A stretch of DNA of 64,000 nucleotides, taken from Pyrenopolyporus hunteri (taxonomy: Eukaryota > Ascomycota > Sordariomycetes > Xylariales > Hypoxylaceae). Within the stretch, counting starts at the first letter, position 1; the number at the start of each line of letters is the position of its first letter. Below are positions 35,522 through 48,677 of this stretch, piece after piece. The DNA lies in assembly GCA_902806595.1 (NCBI GenBank), contig CADCXC010000014.1:434001-498000 (forward strand), written 5' to 3'. The translations under genes and the position numbers were made by a program. The notes under the pieces are model-generated. The model was given only the letters and a program-made list of their open reading frames with translations, did not search any database and was not told where the DNA came from.

Positions 35522-35814
35522 TAGGTAGGTACCTACCTGTACCTATTTGTGCAGGCAAGGAGGTGCTGTACCACATACATAGTGCTTGCATGGGTCCACT
35601 AAGGTACGGCTTCTTAGGCTTATCGATAGGTGCGCATCCATCATTTCAGCTTGCTACAATTATTCTCATCCTGCAACACGGACACTCATCATATGGAACT
35701 ATATGTGACATCTTGACAAAGCACCTGTCTCTATTTAATATCTATAGAATTCCATCTACAGAAACCCAGAAACGTATAAGCCGTAGAATAATTACGCCTT
35801 CTTTTCCCATCAAA

Positions 35815-36544
35815 ATGGCTCCAAAGAGACCACTTGAGTCAGATACCGCGACTACTCCCGCCGCGAAAAAGCTGCGAAAAGGCTTTCGGGTAGGACCAAG
35901 TAATTTACCAGACGGTCCATGGAAGAGGAAAGGTTGGTCATAAGTCAATAACTGACTACTTAATATCGGGCAATTAACTAACCCTATTTTAAGTCGATAA
36001 GATAAAGAAAGATCTCATCCACAAGGCCAAGGTCAAGAAGGCGTATAAGAAGATAAAAGCTGCGGAGCAAGCATCTTCCAAACCTAACACCATAACCGTA
36101 ACAACAACAACCACAACCACAACCGAGGATGCAAACGCAGGCGCAAACGTAGAAGCAGCACCACCATCACCACAGCTGCACCCAGAGCGACAAGCCATGT
36201 TAGACACAGACGCACCCGCCGACCCAGAGCCCGCCCCAACCACCTCAGCTCCCCCCGCATCAAGCGACCGTCCCGTGCGGCGGCTCAAACCAAAGCCGCA
36301 CAGGGCAGGGTACTTCGCGAAAGCGGCCGCGGAAGCGGAGCGCAAGAAGGCGGAGGCGGAGGCGCGGGCCCAGGAGATCGCGCGGCGGAACGCAGAGCGC
36401 GAGCGCAAGCTGGCCGAGCGCGAGAGGTTCCGGAAGGCCATGGCGAAGGCGCGCGCGCCGGGCCGCGACGGGAAGCGTAGGCTGGGCCGCGAGAGCGGGC
36501 TGCTGCTCGAGAAGGTGAGGAAGATGGTGGGCGAGGGGAAGTGA
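35815..36544 (+). CDS. FYV7: rRNA-processing protein Fyv7
   Basis: Two exons (35815-35932 and 35994-36544) give 222 aa, joined through a 61-nt intron with a GTTGGT donor and CTAAC branch. The N-terminal block KGFRVGPSNLPDGPWKRKV followed by DKIKKDLIHKAKVKKAYKKI is the Fyv7/TAP26 core (PF08524), a small nucleolar factor used in 18S rRNA maturation of the small subunit. A Thr/Pro/Ala-rich linker separates it from a highly charged Ala/Glu/Arg/Lys helix (about 155-200) and a basic C-terminus, which fits RNA or pre-ribosome binding. The ATG (MAPKRPLESD) follows a plausible leader; in-frame codons further upstream run into the MITE and are not used. Confidence 0.88.
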
Positions 36545-37004
36545 GGAATGGTGGGGAGAGGAGAATGGCTAATTCGGGCGGTGGATGCGGTCGCTGTTTT
36601 ATGCGGTTGGGATTGCGATCACGATAACTGCCCACCTAAGGATATTTGGGGGTATTCCGCCGGTATTTCCAATGTGATCATCGTTGGAGGCGTATTATGG
36701 TCAAAATTGGGTGGTGTTATGAGTCTCATAATGAGTTGAGCCATTATGAGATTGAAGATGGATTGGGCGAGTCCGCTTACCTTCTGCCATTAGTTGCTGG
36801 ATGAGCAATCTATTACGCAGGACACAAACGAGAGCTCCTAGTTTAGCTTCAAGGGTCGAACTCGGACATGCGGCCAAAGTCATTCTAGTACGCCTCATCT
36901 TACAGTTCTACTAGACTAACACATTGAACTGATGATATCGATCAAGCCGAAATGTCTTGAATGCTTTCTTTTATTTTTCTCTTTACAAAACAACATTATT
37001 TATA
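36545..37004. other. Tail-to-tail intergenic region
   Basis: Space between the 3' ends of FYV7 (+) and the kelch gene (-). No gene is seen; T-rich stretches near 36970-37010 fit a minus-strand 3' UTR. Confidence 0.55.
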
Positions 37005-39029
37005 TTAAATCGAGAATTTCTGATCCGGTAGCTCCGGTCTGTCAGGTCTCTGTGGCCTCAGACGTGGCGTCTGGTATGGCGTGGGGACTGGAAGCTCGTA
37101 TGTCCATTCCACGTCCTCCGCCGGTAATTCCCCCCTTGTTGTACCACTTATTTCTACCGGTGGCACCGGCGTTGGTGCCGACACGAACGTCATCATCGTT
37201 CCCGGTGTAGTCGACCGCAATCGCGGCGAATCCTTCGGCCACGGCTCTGGCCTATACTCCTCTATCGTGTTCGTTGGGCTGTCCTCCTGGCGTCGGTTAC
37301 GACGCCTGCGTAATAGTAATAGTATCATTGTGCCGGCGAGTGAAAACACCACCACTCCCCCCACGGAGCCGCCGACAATAGCACCTATCTTCTGGGATGA
37401 ACCGGAAGACTCGTCCCCTGAGCTAGTTGTTGAGTTCAACTCACCGTATGCACTCGAACTGCCGTTGACGAACAATCCTTTCACCGCATCGGTGTTCCAC
37501 GCCACGGTCCCCATGTTTCCGTGGGCGTACCAATCCTTCACGACGTCCGGGCTCTCGTAATCCGCAGCATCCGCATCGTACGAATCTTTCCACGCCATCG
37601 CGCTCATGTCGTAAATACCTAGTCCCTGCTTCCATGGATCGGGCGTCACGGAGGGATCGCGGAGTCCGGGTCCGAAGTCAACGCCTCCGTAACTTAACAT
37701 CTGTCTCTTCCCCTTGCCAACCACCGCGCAGGCGTGGTCAGCCCGCGGCGTGCCGGAAGAGCTTGAATTGAAGAAGACGAATCCGGGCAGGGATAACACA
37801 TGCACATCTGAAGACGTTTCGGCTGTTTGAGACGATGTGCCGCCGTAGATGTAACTGAAAAGAAAAAAAAATTAGCTCACTTCACTCCCAACCCATCCGA
37901 CCGATTGCTAAAAGTATGTAGATAGACTTACATTTCATACGTGTTATTCGGCCCCCGGACCCCGACGGTACACGCTCGTTTGACGGTCGGCGGCCGCGCC
38001 CCAGTTGTCTTCTGCTTATACCACTTCCCTGTCACCGGATCGTGCAGACTAAGCTCGTTCCAACTGACGTCTACGATGTTCGTATCCGTTGCGTCAACGG
38101 GTGACTCAGCGCCTCCGAGATAAATCAATAGACCGTTCGGCCCAAAAGGAATGTATTCGGCGGACCCGTACAAGCTCGTGCCGTACCCCCCGTACGCACC
38201 GGACGTGTCGTTTTTCCAATCGCCGGTTTGGAAGTTGTACGAGATGAGGCCTGGTAGGGCGTAGCCGGGGTCGCTCTTCTGGATCGAACGGTCGGTCTTC
38301 GACGTGGCCTGGCCGCCCAATGCGTAGCCCACGCCGGCGCCCTGCGTGAAGGCCGCCCCGGCCGGGCGGACGAGCTTCGAGAAATCGGAGAAATCTAGCT
38401 GCGGAACTTGTGACCAACGGCCGCCTCCCGTGCCGTCGGCATTGAACAACCAAAGCTGATTGTTTGGCGCCGGCTCGTCCCCTACCACCATCCCGCCCCA
38501 GGTATAGAAAACGCCTGCACCGATCGAGGCATCGGTCCAGTGGATCTGCTGGCTGAGAAGCGGCGCCACTTTCGGAATCGTCCGCAATTGAACCGTTTCG
38601 TTCGTCCATGACTCGTTTAGTCTCAGGGAGAGCGTCGAGCTTACTGTTTGACTATTAGCGAAAAGCGATCTTCGTGTTTCGGAGCTGCTGGATATACCGG
38701 CGTATGGGGTATAAGCTTGACCCGGCTGGGTTCCATTCGTCGCAGTCCCGTTACTCTGCTGAAACGCCTCGCCGCCATCTATGTAGACGTAGTTGTCAAA
38801 CGCCACGACTAAAACCCAGAAGTTAGACTAAACTTTGCTCTTTTTTTCTCTTTTCGGACTATTCCGCCTTGAGCTGACCTGTAGGATATCTATGTCGGAT
38901 GAAACTGTCGGGACCGGGGTTGTCGACGGCTCGTCTGGTGAAGCCATGCCCGTTGACCAAGCCGCTTCTCCCTCCCAAACATCCTAATACCGCGAGCACG
39001 AGCGGGAAAGGCGAACGCAAGCCCTTCAT
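37005..39029 (-). CDS. Secreted/TM kelch-repeat protein
   Basis: Three exons (39029-38879, 38808-37932, 37854-37005) encode 625 aa; the introns are 70 and 77 nt. Residues 1-25 form a signal peptide (MKGLRSPFPLVLAVLGCLGG). Kelch-type blades follow, visible as paired Gly motifs: YVYIDGG, FYTWGGMV, GYALGGQ, LLIYLGG, YIYGGTSS and MLSYGGVDF. Many N-glycosylation sites lie among them. A single TM helix (about 499-524) with an Ala/Gly/Val-rich start is stopped by RRRRNRR, leaving a Pro-rich cytosolic tail of about 100 residues. The topology is a type I surface protein with a six-bladed propeller outside and a signalling-like tail inside. Function is unknown; related fungal proteins are annotated as cell wall anchored or galactose-oxidase/kelch proteins. 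Confidence 0.85.
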
Positions 39030-42000
39030 TGGGGCGGTTTGACATTTCAGGAGGAGGAAAGATTAAACATTATGAGGGATTCGGTCGGGAATATAGTAAG
39101 TCTGGGGTCTCGAAGGAAAGTCAAGGGGAGATGCAGGATTCCTTCTTGGTGCAGCTAGACTTTCTCGTCGAAGCCCACGGCACCGGCAGCTCATCTATCC
39201 GCATGTACGTGTATGTATGTGTACCACGCAGTCGCTCGTTTCGAATTGACTGATAGAAACTAAGGAGCCGGCCGACTTACTCCTTCGTAAACTACTACCC
39301 ACGGGAGCACAAACGAGGGCGGAAAATGGTTCCCAACCCCCAAAAAAGGATTGCTGGTAACTTATGAATGGGGTGAGCTGCCCAAACATGGCGGCGGCGA
39401 CGCAATGGAACAAGGGGGGCGGACTCGGAGATGGATCAAGAAGAGAACCCCTGGCAGGCGAATGTAGGGTACCCTAGGAACGCATCTCGATTCCTACCAC
39501 GGGTTGTCCAATCAGGGCACGGCGTTAACAGCACATCGAACGAACCACAGGTCTCCCACAAGCCTCTCCAACAAGCATGGCCGCGGCGCTGTCAAATTGA
39601 CGAATGCCGATCTGATTTCGTACTGCCTTCGGCCTTTTAGATCCTGTATCCTCCTCTCTACAATTCTACCGTATGCACGATGTGAACACTCGTGGCTCGG
39701 TATGCACGTAATAAACGAACGTGATACCAACGGCCAGGCCAGACGCGAAGCAACCCGTAGGGTTTGAGAAGCAGGCTGTCAAATCATCGGCGTGCCAATC
39801 CCCTTTCGGACGAGTTCAATTCTCCCCAATTTGATCCTTCGGTTCGGAACCGTCTAAGAGAGGATCGCTTCCAAGGATGGGTTTGCCTACTTTGCAGTTT
39901 ACAGCTGCCCTCTAGGTAAGAGGAATTATGCGCAAACCGTCGCTAGCAGCCTATCGCGGTAATCGTCAAGGAATCCGATAAAACATGTTCGCCCAAGTAA
40001 GTACCTGAATTACCAAGATAGTATGTTCTCTTCCTACATACCTGTCTAGCGATATTGATAACCAACATTAAGTTCTATTAAAAGAAACAAGACATCATGG
40101 AAACAAAATGATAGACGCGATTATGTATTAGCTCGAACAGGGAAACTTGATCGCTGCTAAGAACCCAGCACTGCCAGCTTAATATAGCAAATGCTAACTA
40201 ACTACGGTGGCTAACCCCTACTTGATGTAGTCGCGGCGGGTTGCCGTTTAGTTCTAGTCCAGGGGTAAAGTAAGCGCCACGATGCTCTCTAGGCGCACGC
40301 GGCGATCACATCACCCACCACCAGCCCACCCTTAAGCAGCCCTGCCTCGCGGACCTGCATAGGTGCACTGCGCTCGACGATTGATACCGGGTACCTATCT
40401 GTCTATGTGCTCTGCCCATATATGTCGGGTAGGAAATAGGTACCTTATTCAAGTGCATCGCGGAATAACAACTATATCGGGATATTAAAGCTATCTTAGG
40501 TACCGAAACTGCTCAAAATCACATGTCCGCGACGACAGTGCGTTGTCCTCCATCTCATCTATCAATACGAAGACCACATTAACAATTAACGACCGTTACA
40601 TCCGTCCATTGCGATACGGTCTGCCACCTAGCACGTACCTAACTCAATTGGCGAGCTAGGCAAAGGTAGGGTATCCCGTACAAACGAGGCGATGCTTTCG
40701 GTGGAAAGCTAAGATTAGGGAAGCAGTAATAGGAAGGTGAGTGGTGCGGTGGCTTCAGCTCGCCCAGACTCGGAACTTGGCCCTTTGGGTAGCATCGCAC
40801 AACATAGTGTGATGCGCGTAAGACGGAGGCTTACCTTTGTGCAACCAGTCGTCCACGTCGCTGCTATGTTATGTAGACGTTATACACGACTTATACAGGC
40901 CGGTATACGAGAATATGCTCCCTCGCCTACGATGGTGGTTAGGTAGGTAGGTAGATACTGCCAGTAAGCCCAAGACGCGATCGCGCTGCAAACCAAAAGG
41001 GGGCCGCGTTCACGCTCACCAACCGAGTAGAAATCAAGGCGTCAGCCCAGCCCGCCCCCTTGAGCTACTTGGCTGCTGTGGCTACAGCATACATACTATT
41101 GGTCTCGGATCGCAATCGGTGTGTAGCACGAGAAGCCGTCCTAGTCCATCTTGTATCGGCCTGCCGTGGAGCCGTAGGGACGTCCTCCAAGCGATCTCGG
41201 ATGCCCTGCCGAGCCTACGACATCCCTTCCTCTAACAACTATCACTGCAGACTGAGACAGGAGCAGGAGGCTTCGGTCCACTCGATCTCTATCCACAACC
41301 CTAACCCTGTGCTACCATACGTCTCAATAGCACTGGTTATAACTCCTGGGGGCCGGGGGTCAGCAACCCCATCAGACGACCTACTACGTAGGTAGGTATC
41401 TGTAGGAGGCGACGACGGATTTCTCACGATATAACAGAATCTCACAACTCGTCTGACTTTGCAGTACTCCTCACCTCCTGGCTCCTACAGGATATCGTAC
41501 GGGATTTTACGCCAACAAACTCTAGACATTGCAACAGGTAGTTTAAGCCGCAAACAATTTTCTTACCCAATGCGTATTGACATCATTAGGTACTCTATAA
41601 AAAAGAATATTCTTCTTAACTTCCATAGACAGCAAAATACTATGAACTAATTACAATCCCGCTCCTCGTCCTCCGCAATAAAATCGTACGGGGATTATCA
41701 CATTCTATTCTAGAAGGCAATCTGAAACACCACAGCGCCGTCCTGCGCCTCGCGCCTCGTGGTATTTATTCCGTTCTCCACCAAGCGCGGACCCCAGAGC
41801 TTTCGGAATAGCCAGAATAGCTATTTGCCTTAGGTGAGTACCTAAGCCAGCATATCCTTCACCAGACTCCCACCTAGCCATATTCGCGTATATACCGCAT
41901 ACGTAACACACTTACACGGTATCACCAAAGGATCAACTCCACAGCTCCCAGACCAAGAATCGCGTAGCCCACATGAGCAAACCAGGCCCTTTCCGGGCCG

Positions 42001-44089
42001 AACGCATGCTCCTCCGCTCCTCGAGAACCTCGATATTCGGAGCAAACGATCCCACAGCTCCGCATACCCACAGGGACGACGCGCAGCAAACGCATTCGTG
42101 CATCTCGCCTCACGATGTAATCTCGCGGAGTCGTCTGCGGCGTAATCCTGCTATCCGCTTGCGTATCTAATCTACCTGTATCCTTATATCCTCAACTTGG
42201 GGCCATTATATTGTGTATATGTAGGACGCGCGACAGACTAACTAGCTCGTCTCGCGTGTAACGTCCCCGGACCTTCTACACGCTTAGATACCTACCTAGG
42301 TATATATGAACCGGACCTAGACTTAATATCAAAACCAAAACCATAACCAAGCACCCAAGTAACAACGTAAAGACCAAAACCAAGCCCAAGACCAAAAAAA
42401 CTAAGACCCCATCCATCGCCTCGCCTGGCCAATCCCAGCCACGCCACCTTCCAGATCCGTAGGCAATATTATCTGCTATCGCGGTATGCACGATACAATA
42501 GCGCCGCCGTATACCTCCCACCTAGGCCTAGGCGGCAAGTGCACGTACCGTAGATATTACTCTCGCTACCACTCTCCATCCCTCTCCTGTTCCTGTTCCT
42601 GCGCCTGCTACATACCTAGGAAGGTAAGTAAGTAAGTAAACAGTCAAGTATGTGGGTATGTACGTACGTAGCACAGGGAAGAGACTACGTACCTAGGTAG
42701 GTAGGTATGCATGCATGTAACATCGACTCGTTCTCGGACCGAGGGATGACTTGGCTCAGAACCTGGGAGTCGAATTCGAAGGCTAGAGCTTAAGTAAGGC
42801 CTGGGTGTGTTCGGTGGTTCGGCGATGGGACGACGTATAAGCCACTCGTGGCCTACGGAATACAACCTGCCTCGTACCGGGATACTGTGTAGGTAGGTAG
42901 GTAGGTAGGTAGGTATATAACACCGTTATCTTCCATTTCATCCGGACTGCGTTATAGCATTGAGTGCCTGACTTACCTACATAGGTAGGTATCTAACCTA
43001 ACGGCAGAAATAACGAAAAGAGAAGAGGAGAGGAGAGAGCAGGGAGAAGCAGTCTTACACATCATGAGAGGCCAGGCGCGAGAGTATATCCTTGAGAATG
43101 ACTACCTACTCTCTACGACATCATCACCACCATCATCCCTTATATCCCGTTGAGATCCCAACGGCTACTTCCTAACTTACCCGAGTTCCTTAGGTACGAG
43201 TTCCACCTAGAACATCTCGACTGCTAACACCCAACGATCATCTCCAACCCAGCTTACGCACACATCAAAACGCGGGGACCAAGCAAACAATGTCGAAGAC
43301 CAATAATTTAGATCTCAGTTCATCAAGTCCTATCTGACCGTCTTGTCTTATATTGTCCGGACCAAGACCTACGGGAGTTTACACAAGGCCGCCTAGACCA
43401 CCGTATGGCACCACCAACGTCGTAAGTTTTCTGTTTGTTGGGAAGATGACTTTTCGTTCCCCGACCTGAAGCCCCCTCCCTTTTCTTCGTCTACTTTCAT
43501 CGATCTTCTGTCCCTCTCTTCGTCTTTTGCCTTCATTTCTTCTCTCTCCCCTCTTTCCTCCTCCCCTGACACTCACACGCCTGTTGCAAAATCCATCGTA
43601 CTTCTTGACTTTGCTCTTCTCTCTCCAACCCTCGTAACATACCGGTATCATCTCCCGTTTGCGTGGGTCATTCAGCGGTCATGTTGTCGGACGGAGGGGT
43701 GAAATCCTCCTCATGAAAAAGTCGAAAAAGGTCGAAATAAAGAATGGAGAGAAAAAAAATCGCGCAATGCTCAAGGATATCATTAAATTTCCTACCGTGG
43801 AAGACAGAAAATCGCCGCCGGGACACCTCGAATAGAAAAAAAGCCGAAACAAAAATCCAATGACTAGTCTAGAAAGGGTCGGTGCCGACGAGGGTCGGGG
43901 GCGACGTTCCTGACTAATTGGATAGTCGTGATCTCTGCAAAACTCCAGGCTTAAGACGTGAATGCTGTTGGCTTCTGCTTGGCCCCAATACCCGACTGGC
44001 AAGGCACAGTTTCTCCCGGTTCTAATATGTACAAATGTCGAGATTGAAGGGGGGGGATGGTATGAATAATCGGGAATCCAACGAGTCTT
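39030..44089. other. 5-kb gene-free region with CCTA/TAGG tracts
   Basis: No frame with domain features on either strand. CCTA/TAGG tracts and ACCTAGGT-like palindromes recur (about 40.93, 41.39, 41.83, 42.29, 42.69, 42.90 and 42.98 kb). A strong pyrimidine tract lies at 43470-43570. The right end would carry the 3' UTR of the RhoGAP gene. The rest is unexplained. Confidence 0.55.
42890..42915. repeat. TAGG tetranucleotide array
   Basis: Six and a half perfect copies of TAGG, the longest uninterrupted example of the tract type scattered through the intergenic DNA of this window. Confidence 0.9.
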
Positions 44090-47000
44090 TTAAGTGAAAA
44101 TGGTATCGGTATTCTCGATGATGAACTGTACGACAAGGTTCTTGGCGTGCATATCCGTCATTTCTCGCTCGATATTGTGATCTCTCATGATAGTCGGTGC
44201 AAAGACCACAGCGAGGTTCTTGGGGGTCATCTAATCCAATGTTAACTAGGCGGGTTAAGTAAAGGGTTAACGTGACTGCTTACGAGATTTTCGCGTTCTC
44301 GAGAAGCAACGCGGTGAAGGTGGAACATCAGGAACTCGAGACAATCCTTGTGTTGCGGCGGGAGCTGCTTGATTACATTCTGCAAGTGCGCGCATTTGTC
44401 CGCATCGTTCGGGATCGCTGATGGGGTTAGCTTTCTTCGGATAAATAAGAGGCTTCTTTAGCGGATACTTACAATTCGTCTCGAGAATGGCGTCGTAGAC
44501 GTCAAACGTCAGCAACGGCGTCGGCAGCTTCCTGAAATATTGCTTCAGCGCGCTCGTTACGGACGTGATGTCTATGTCCGGGTCTGAGATGTCAAAGTTC
44601 TCATTCTTATCGAATCCTTCCTGTATAGCCTTGGTCTGAGAATTTCCGCCAGTCTTGCGGTAGATGCCTTCCATGTCCATGCCCCTGAGCTCGACCTCTT
44701 CGATACAGCGTGTCACAACGCAGGGGATTTGACGGCGTTCATATTCGGCTCTCTCCGCCAGCTCGGATCCGAAGAGAACTGTGGGTGCTTCTGCGGCGGC
44801 GGGGGAAGATACGTTCGCCGACGTCATGGTCCTCGGGAGCGTGTTGGCTTTCTTGAATCCGAAGAAACCTTGACGGCTACCGTCTACGGGTTGGCGATTC
44901 TGGCCACCATTAGCCGGCCCATGCTGTCCGTGAGGCGCGTGAGGCGCATGAGGTCCATGCGGGGTCGCGTTTTCGACGGGCACCACCGTCATGTTATAGG
45001 GAAGGCCGATGTTCTCGCCCGCCATGCCTGGCTGGTGACGCTCGCGCTCTGGTTGTTGGAAGGCGACGACCGTACGGTTCACGCCTTTGGCGATGTTCTG
45101 GGCCATGGCTTTTGATCCCTTCTTCCAATTGAACTTCTTCACTTGGCCCTTTCCTATCTTCACTAGCGTCGGGCCGGCCTCAAGGATCGGCTCCTCCTGG
45201 TCTCCGCCGAGCATCGTCGTACCGGTCTGGATGCTGGAGCTGTCTAAGCTGATCGAATGGTTCGATGTGCCCTTGTGCTGGTTGTAAATTCCAAGCCCGT
45301 TCGGGGGTGACCTAGGATCCGAATGGTTCTTAAATCGTTCCTGGATCTGATTCGTAAGATCGTTGTTCAAGTCGGCTAACTGTGCGTTCTTAGACACTAG
45401 TTGCTCGAATTCTACTCGAGCACGATCTCTCTCCGCGATGGCCTTGTTCTTCTCCTCGACGAGTTCGTCTCGCTCGGTATGAAGCTGCTCGATGCTAGCC
45501 GACATAGACTGCTTAAGCTTCTCTAACTTCTGCACGAAGTCTTTCAAGGCGGACTCCTCCAGCTCGCGAGGGTCGATAGGCCGCTTGGTGTCTTTGGCCC
45601 TTTCCACGTATCCGGCTAGTACCTCCAACTGGCGAATCATAATCTCAGTCTGGGTATCCAGCACGGAAACCGTCTTGCGTTTCTCCTCTAACTTCTGATT
45701 CAGATTCTTCAAATCCTTCTCGTTATTAAATTGACGCTCTAGCTCCGCGACTCTCTGCTCGGAGTTCCGTAGACGCCTCTTCAACAAAACCGGATCATCG
45801 TTCGATAGAGGGCTAGTGATATCGTGCGCGTTGCCATTCAGCACATCATCCGGCCCTGGGGTCTTTGGCCAACGAGGAGACGTGGCCGTGCGAGTCGTTT
45901 CGCTAGCGCTTCGCGTATGGCTGATGCGAGGAGGATTGCTGCTTGACTCCGTGCTATTAGTTCGTCCGTGTCGCACAGCGTTAGAAACCCGGCGAAGGAT
46001 GGAGGATGAGCCCTCGTCTGTACCCAATATACGAGCCATATCTTCGTCCATGCTGAAATCACCACCCGCACTCCACCTAGGTAGTTTGGGCGACGTCTTG
46101 GGTTCGCCGGTCGAGCTCGCTGACTCCTGTCCCGTAGCTGATGCTGGCGGAGCGGGTGCTGCTCGGGGGGTCATATACGGGTCAGAAGGTTTTTGTTCAG
46201 CCCCAGCGGATCGCGAAGCCGCGCCGTTCACTAAGAAAATGTCAGTCAAGGGAAGTTGTATGCGGTCTTTTCCATATACTCACTGTTCCTGGGAGCCGAC
46301 GAGGGGACTTCTTTTCTAGCAATGGGCCTTGCATTGTTGCTGACTGAGGTGGCCAAAGAATCGTTCGATCGCACCTCATCGTCGTCTTTGAGACGAGAGT
46401 CTTGGGAGCTACGTGGAGTACCCGTCTTATCGCCCGTATGGAGATGCTGAGGCGAATCGGATCCAGGAAACCTATCCTTTTCTTTCTGACTAGAACTGCT
46501 ACTACCTCTGGAACGAGTGGGATCTTGGGGCACGCTGGATTGAGAATCTGTCCGGGAATTCGCCTTTTTACTCTTGGGGGCCTCCTGCAACTTGAAATCG
46601 TCTGCGGCATGCGGCTTGCCGTTAGTCGTCTTCTGAGATCGATCCTCCGGAGGCGATTGCCTCGAGGACACGTTTTTATCGCTCCTAGAAGACTTTGAAA
46701 GCCTCCTACTCAAGTCCCTGGGAGGCGGAGTCTCGTGGTCTTGCGACGGCTGCCTCCCCTTCTCCTGGAAAGCGATATGCGGTGTGGAAGATTGCGAAGT
46801 ATCCCTTCGCTCCGAGCTGGTAGCCGGCTTCGGGAGACTGAAGTAATCCTTGTCCTTCGGCTTACGGTTGGACTCGGCTTGGGCTTCCGACGTTGATCGC
46901 GGGGTCGTAGCTGGCACCGGGCTCGGATCTAGAGCAACCGGAATGAAGAAGCTTTGGTCATCAGCAGCGTTATTGCTAGCAACTTCGCTGCCAGAAAAGA

Positions 47001-47878
47001 TAGACGAGTTTCGATTATTACGATAACTCTGCTGGGGCAAGCCGGCCTCTCTTCCGCTGTGGTCAACCGAACGTTCGGGTGATCTGGATGGTCTAGAATT
47101 ACTCCTCGACGAGTCGTTCCGAGGGTAGTTCGGCCGTGGCCTCGGGGAAAGTTCCGTTGGAGTATCGGAGTCGGGGTCGACCCTGTCATTAGAGAAAGCA
47201 TTGGGAGGTATGGCATTAGGAGGGAGTGCCGGGAGAGACTTGTCGACGATCATCGGAGAGGCGTCTTTTTCGCGCGCTTTTGCTTGGGCGGCAGCTTTGG
47301 ACTTTTTCCTACGCCTGGCCATTAGAGACTCGTGGCAGTTCATGCAGAAGATTCCTTGTGAGGTCCTCGCGTATCGTAGGTTTTCGATTTTCCTTTTACA
47401 GTTTCGACATCGGAAGCAGGCGGCACAGAAGGCCTGATCACCCGTAAGTATAGCGAGGTCCTCGATCTTTTCACCACAGGCGCTGCAGCTATAGGTGCAG
47501 TTATTGCAGATGAGCGAGCCGTCGCCTAACAACAGAAGGTTCGCATCGGAATCGAGCAGGGTGCCGCAGGTGTTGCATCGGAAACACTTGAGATGCCATC
47601 GGTTCCCAGCTGTAGCACGGTTAGAACAGTCGTACATCATCCGACGGGATATATCCCTGTGCCAAAAGCAAGGACCGGAAGCTGAGGTGGTGTTCCTCTA
47701 GGATAGGGACTGGAGACCTACCTAGCTCGAATGCTTTTCCTTCCTCGAGTATCTGTGTAACAAGCACGATTTAGTAACGATGTCCCTCAACGCACGGGTG
47801 TCCACCTCTTACCTCTCCGCATCCCTTGCAGGGAAACACATCGTCGCTCTCCAGGGGACTATCCGTGTATTCCTCCAT
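44090..47878 (-). CDS. LIM-domain Rho GTPase-activating protein
   Basis: Six exons (47878-47813, 47752-47722, 47609-46284, 46230-44473, 44417-44284, 44230-44090) give 1151 aa with all phases consistent; introns are 60, 112, 53, 55 and 53 nt. Two LIM zinc fingers occupy about 17-140: C17-x2-C20, WHLKCFRCNTC, then CSACGEKI, CAACFRCRNC and FCMNCHESL. A Ser/Pro/Arg linker follows, then a coiled coil (about 625-770), a polybasic segment (about 835-860) and a Pro/His-rich patch. The RhoGAP domain (about 958-1151) has arginine finger R999 in GIYRKTG and the helix PKNLAVVFAPTIM. The order matches yeast Rga1/Rga2, which inactivate Cdc42 and set polarity and septation; the target GTPase here is inferred. 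Exon 2 is only 31 nt and lies inside LIM1. The frame that begins at 47640 is partly intronic and is not the true start. Confidence 0.92.
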
Positions 47879-48523
47879 GGTGTGTTAAAAAGTATAGGCA
47901 GCAGGCAGCCGGCAGCCAAATCGATTTCGTGTCCCAGACAAAGGCGGCTTAGCCAAGTGTAAAGTGACTGGATATAGTTTCTTAAGTGTTGACGGAGAAA
48001 TGTAGGCGAATCAGGCTCGGTACGTCATGAAAGGCGATTGACAACCGGTTATCGCAACATGGAAGCTATCAGGTAGCAAGCTCGAAAAAGCGATAGCTCG
48101 ATGGGAGACGAGTGGCTATTTCCGAGCGTGGATACGAATAGCGAATACTCGGTTATGCCAGCGAAGGGTCAGGTAGGAAAGGTGTCGTCTACGTCGATTA
48201 TCGGGTAGTTTGTTAGGGGGGACGGCTTGAATGGCGGGATGGCGATGGAAGAGAGTGGACAAGGAGGGAAAGAGAGCGGGTCTGTATTGTACGGTTAGGT
48301 AACGAGGCCTTGTAAGGCGCTAGGTACTATGTATGTGCTGCGCGTCCTGAGTTGGTATGTAGTTACGGAGACGCAGAGAAATTTGAGGCGTTGAACAATA
48401 GCAGCGAGCCACAAGGCGAGACAGGAGAGAGGACAAGGTGAAACCAGCCCACTTAGAGAGAAGAAAAAAAAAGACGAACGAAACGACCACGGGCCGCACA
48501 GCGAACAGGATTCAGGGTCAGGG

Positions 48524-48560
48524 CCAGGAACAGGAACAGGAACAGGAACAGGAATAGGAA
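48524..48560. repeat. CAGGAA hexanucleotide array
   Basis: About six copies of CAGGAA with minor variation in the upstream region of the RhoGAP gene. Confidence 0.85.
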
Positions 48561-48640
48561 GACAGGGGAGAAAGAAGAATCTGGGTTTGTTGATTCCCTG
48601 CGGTCGGGTAGGTAAAGAAGAAGAAAACCTGGAAGGGGCC

Positions 48641-48677
48641 GTGTGTATGCGTGTATGTATGTGTGTGTGTGTGTGTT
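48641..48677. repeat. TG/TGTA dinucleotide microsatellite
   Basis: Alternating GTGTGTATG units leading into an uninterrupted TG run of about 17 nt. Non-coding. Confidence 0.85.

Noticed and set aside
38868..38885. GACCTGTAG resembling the end of the 24-kb transposon
   Set aside because: Only about 10 bases match and they lie at the first splice junction of the kelch gene; chance similarity.
42890..42915. Telomere-type repeat
   Set aside because: The unit is TAGG, not TTAGGG, and the array is short and interstitial.
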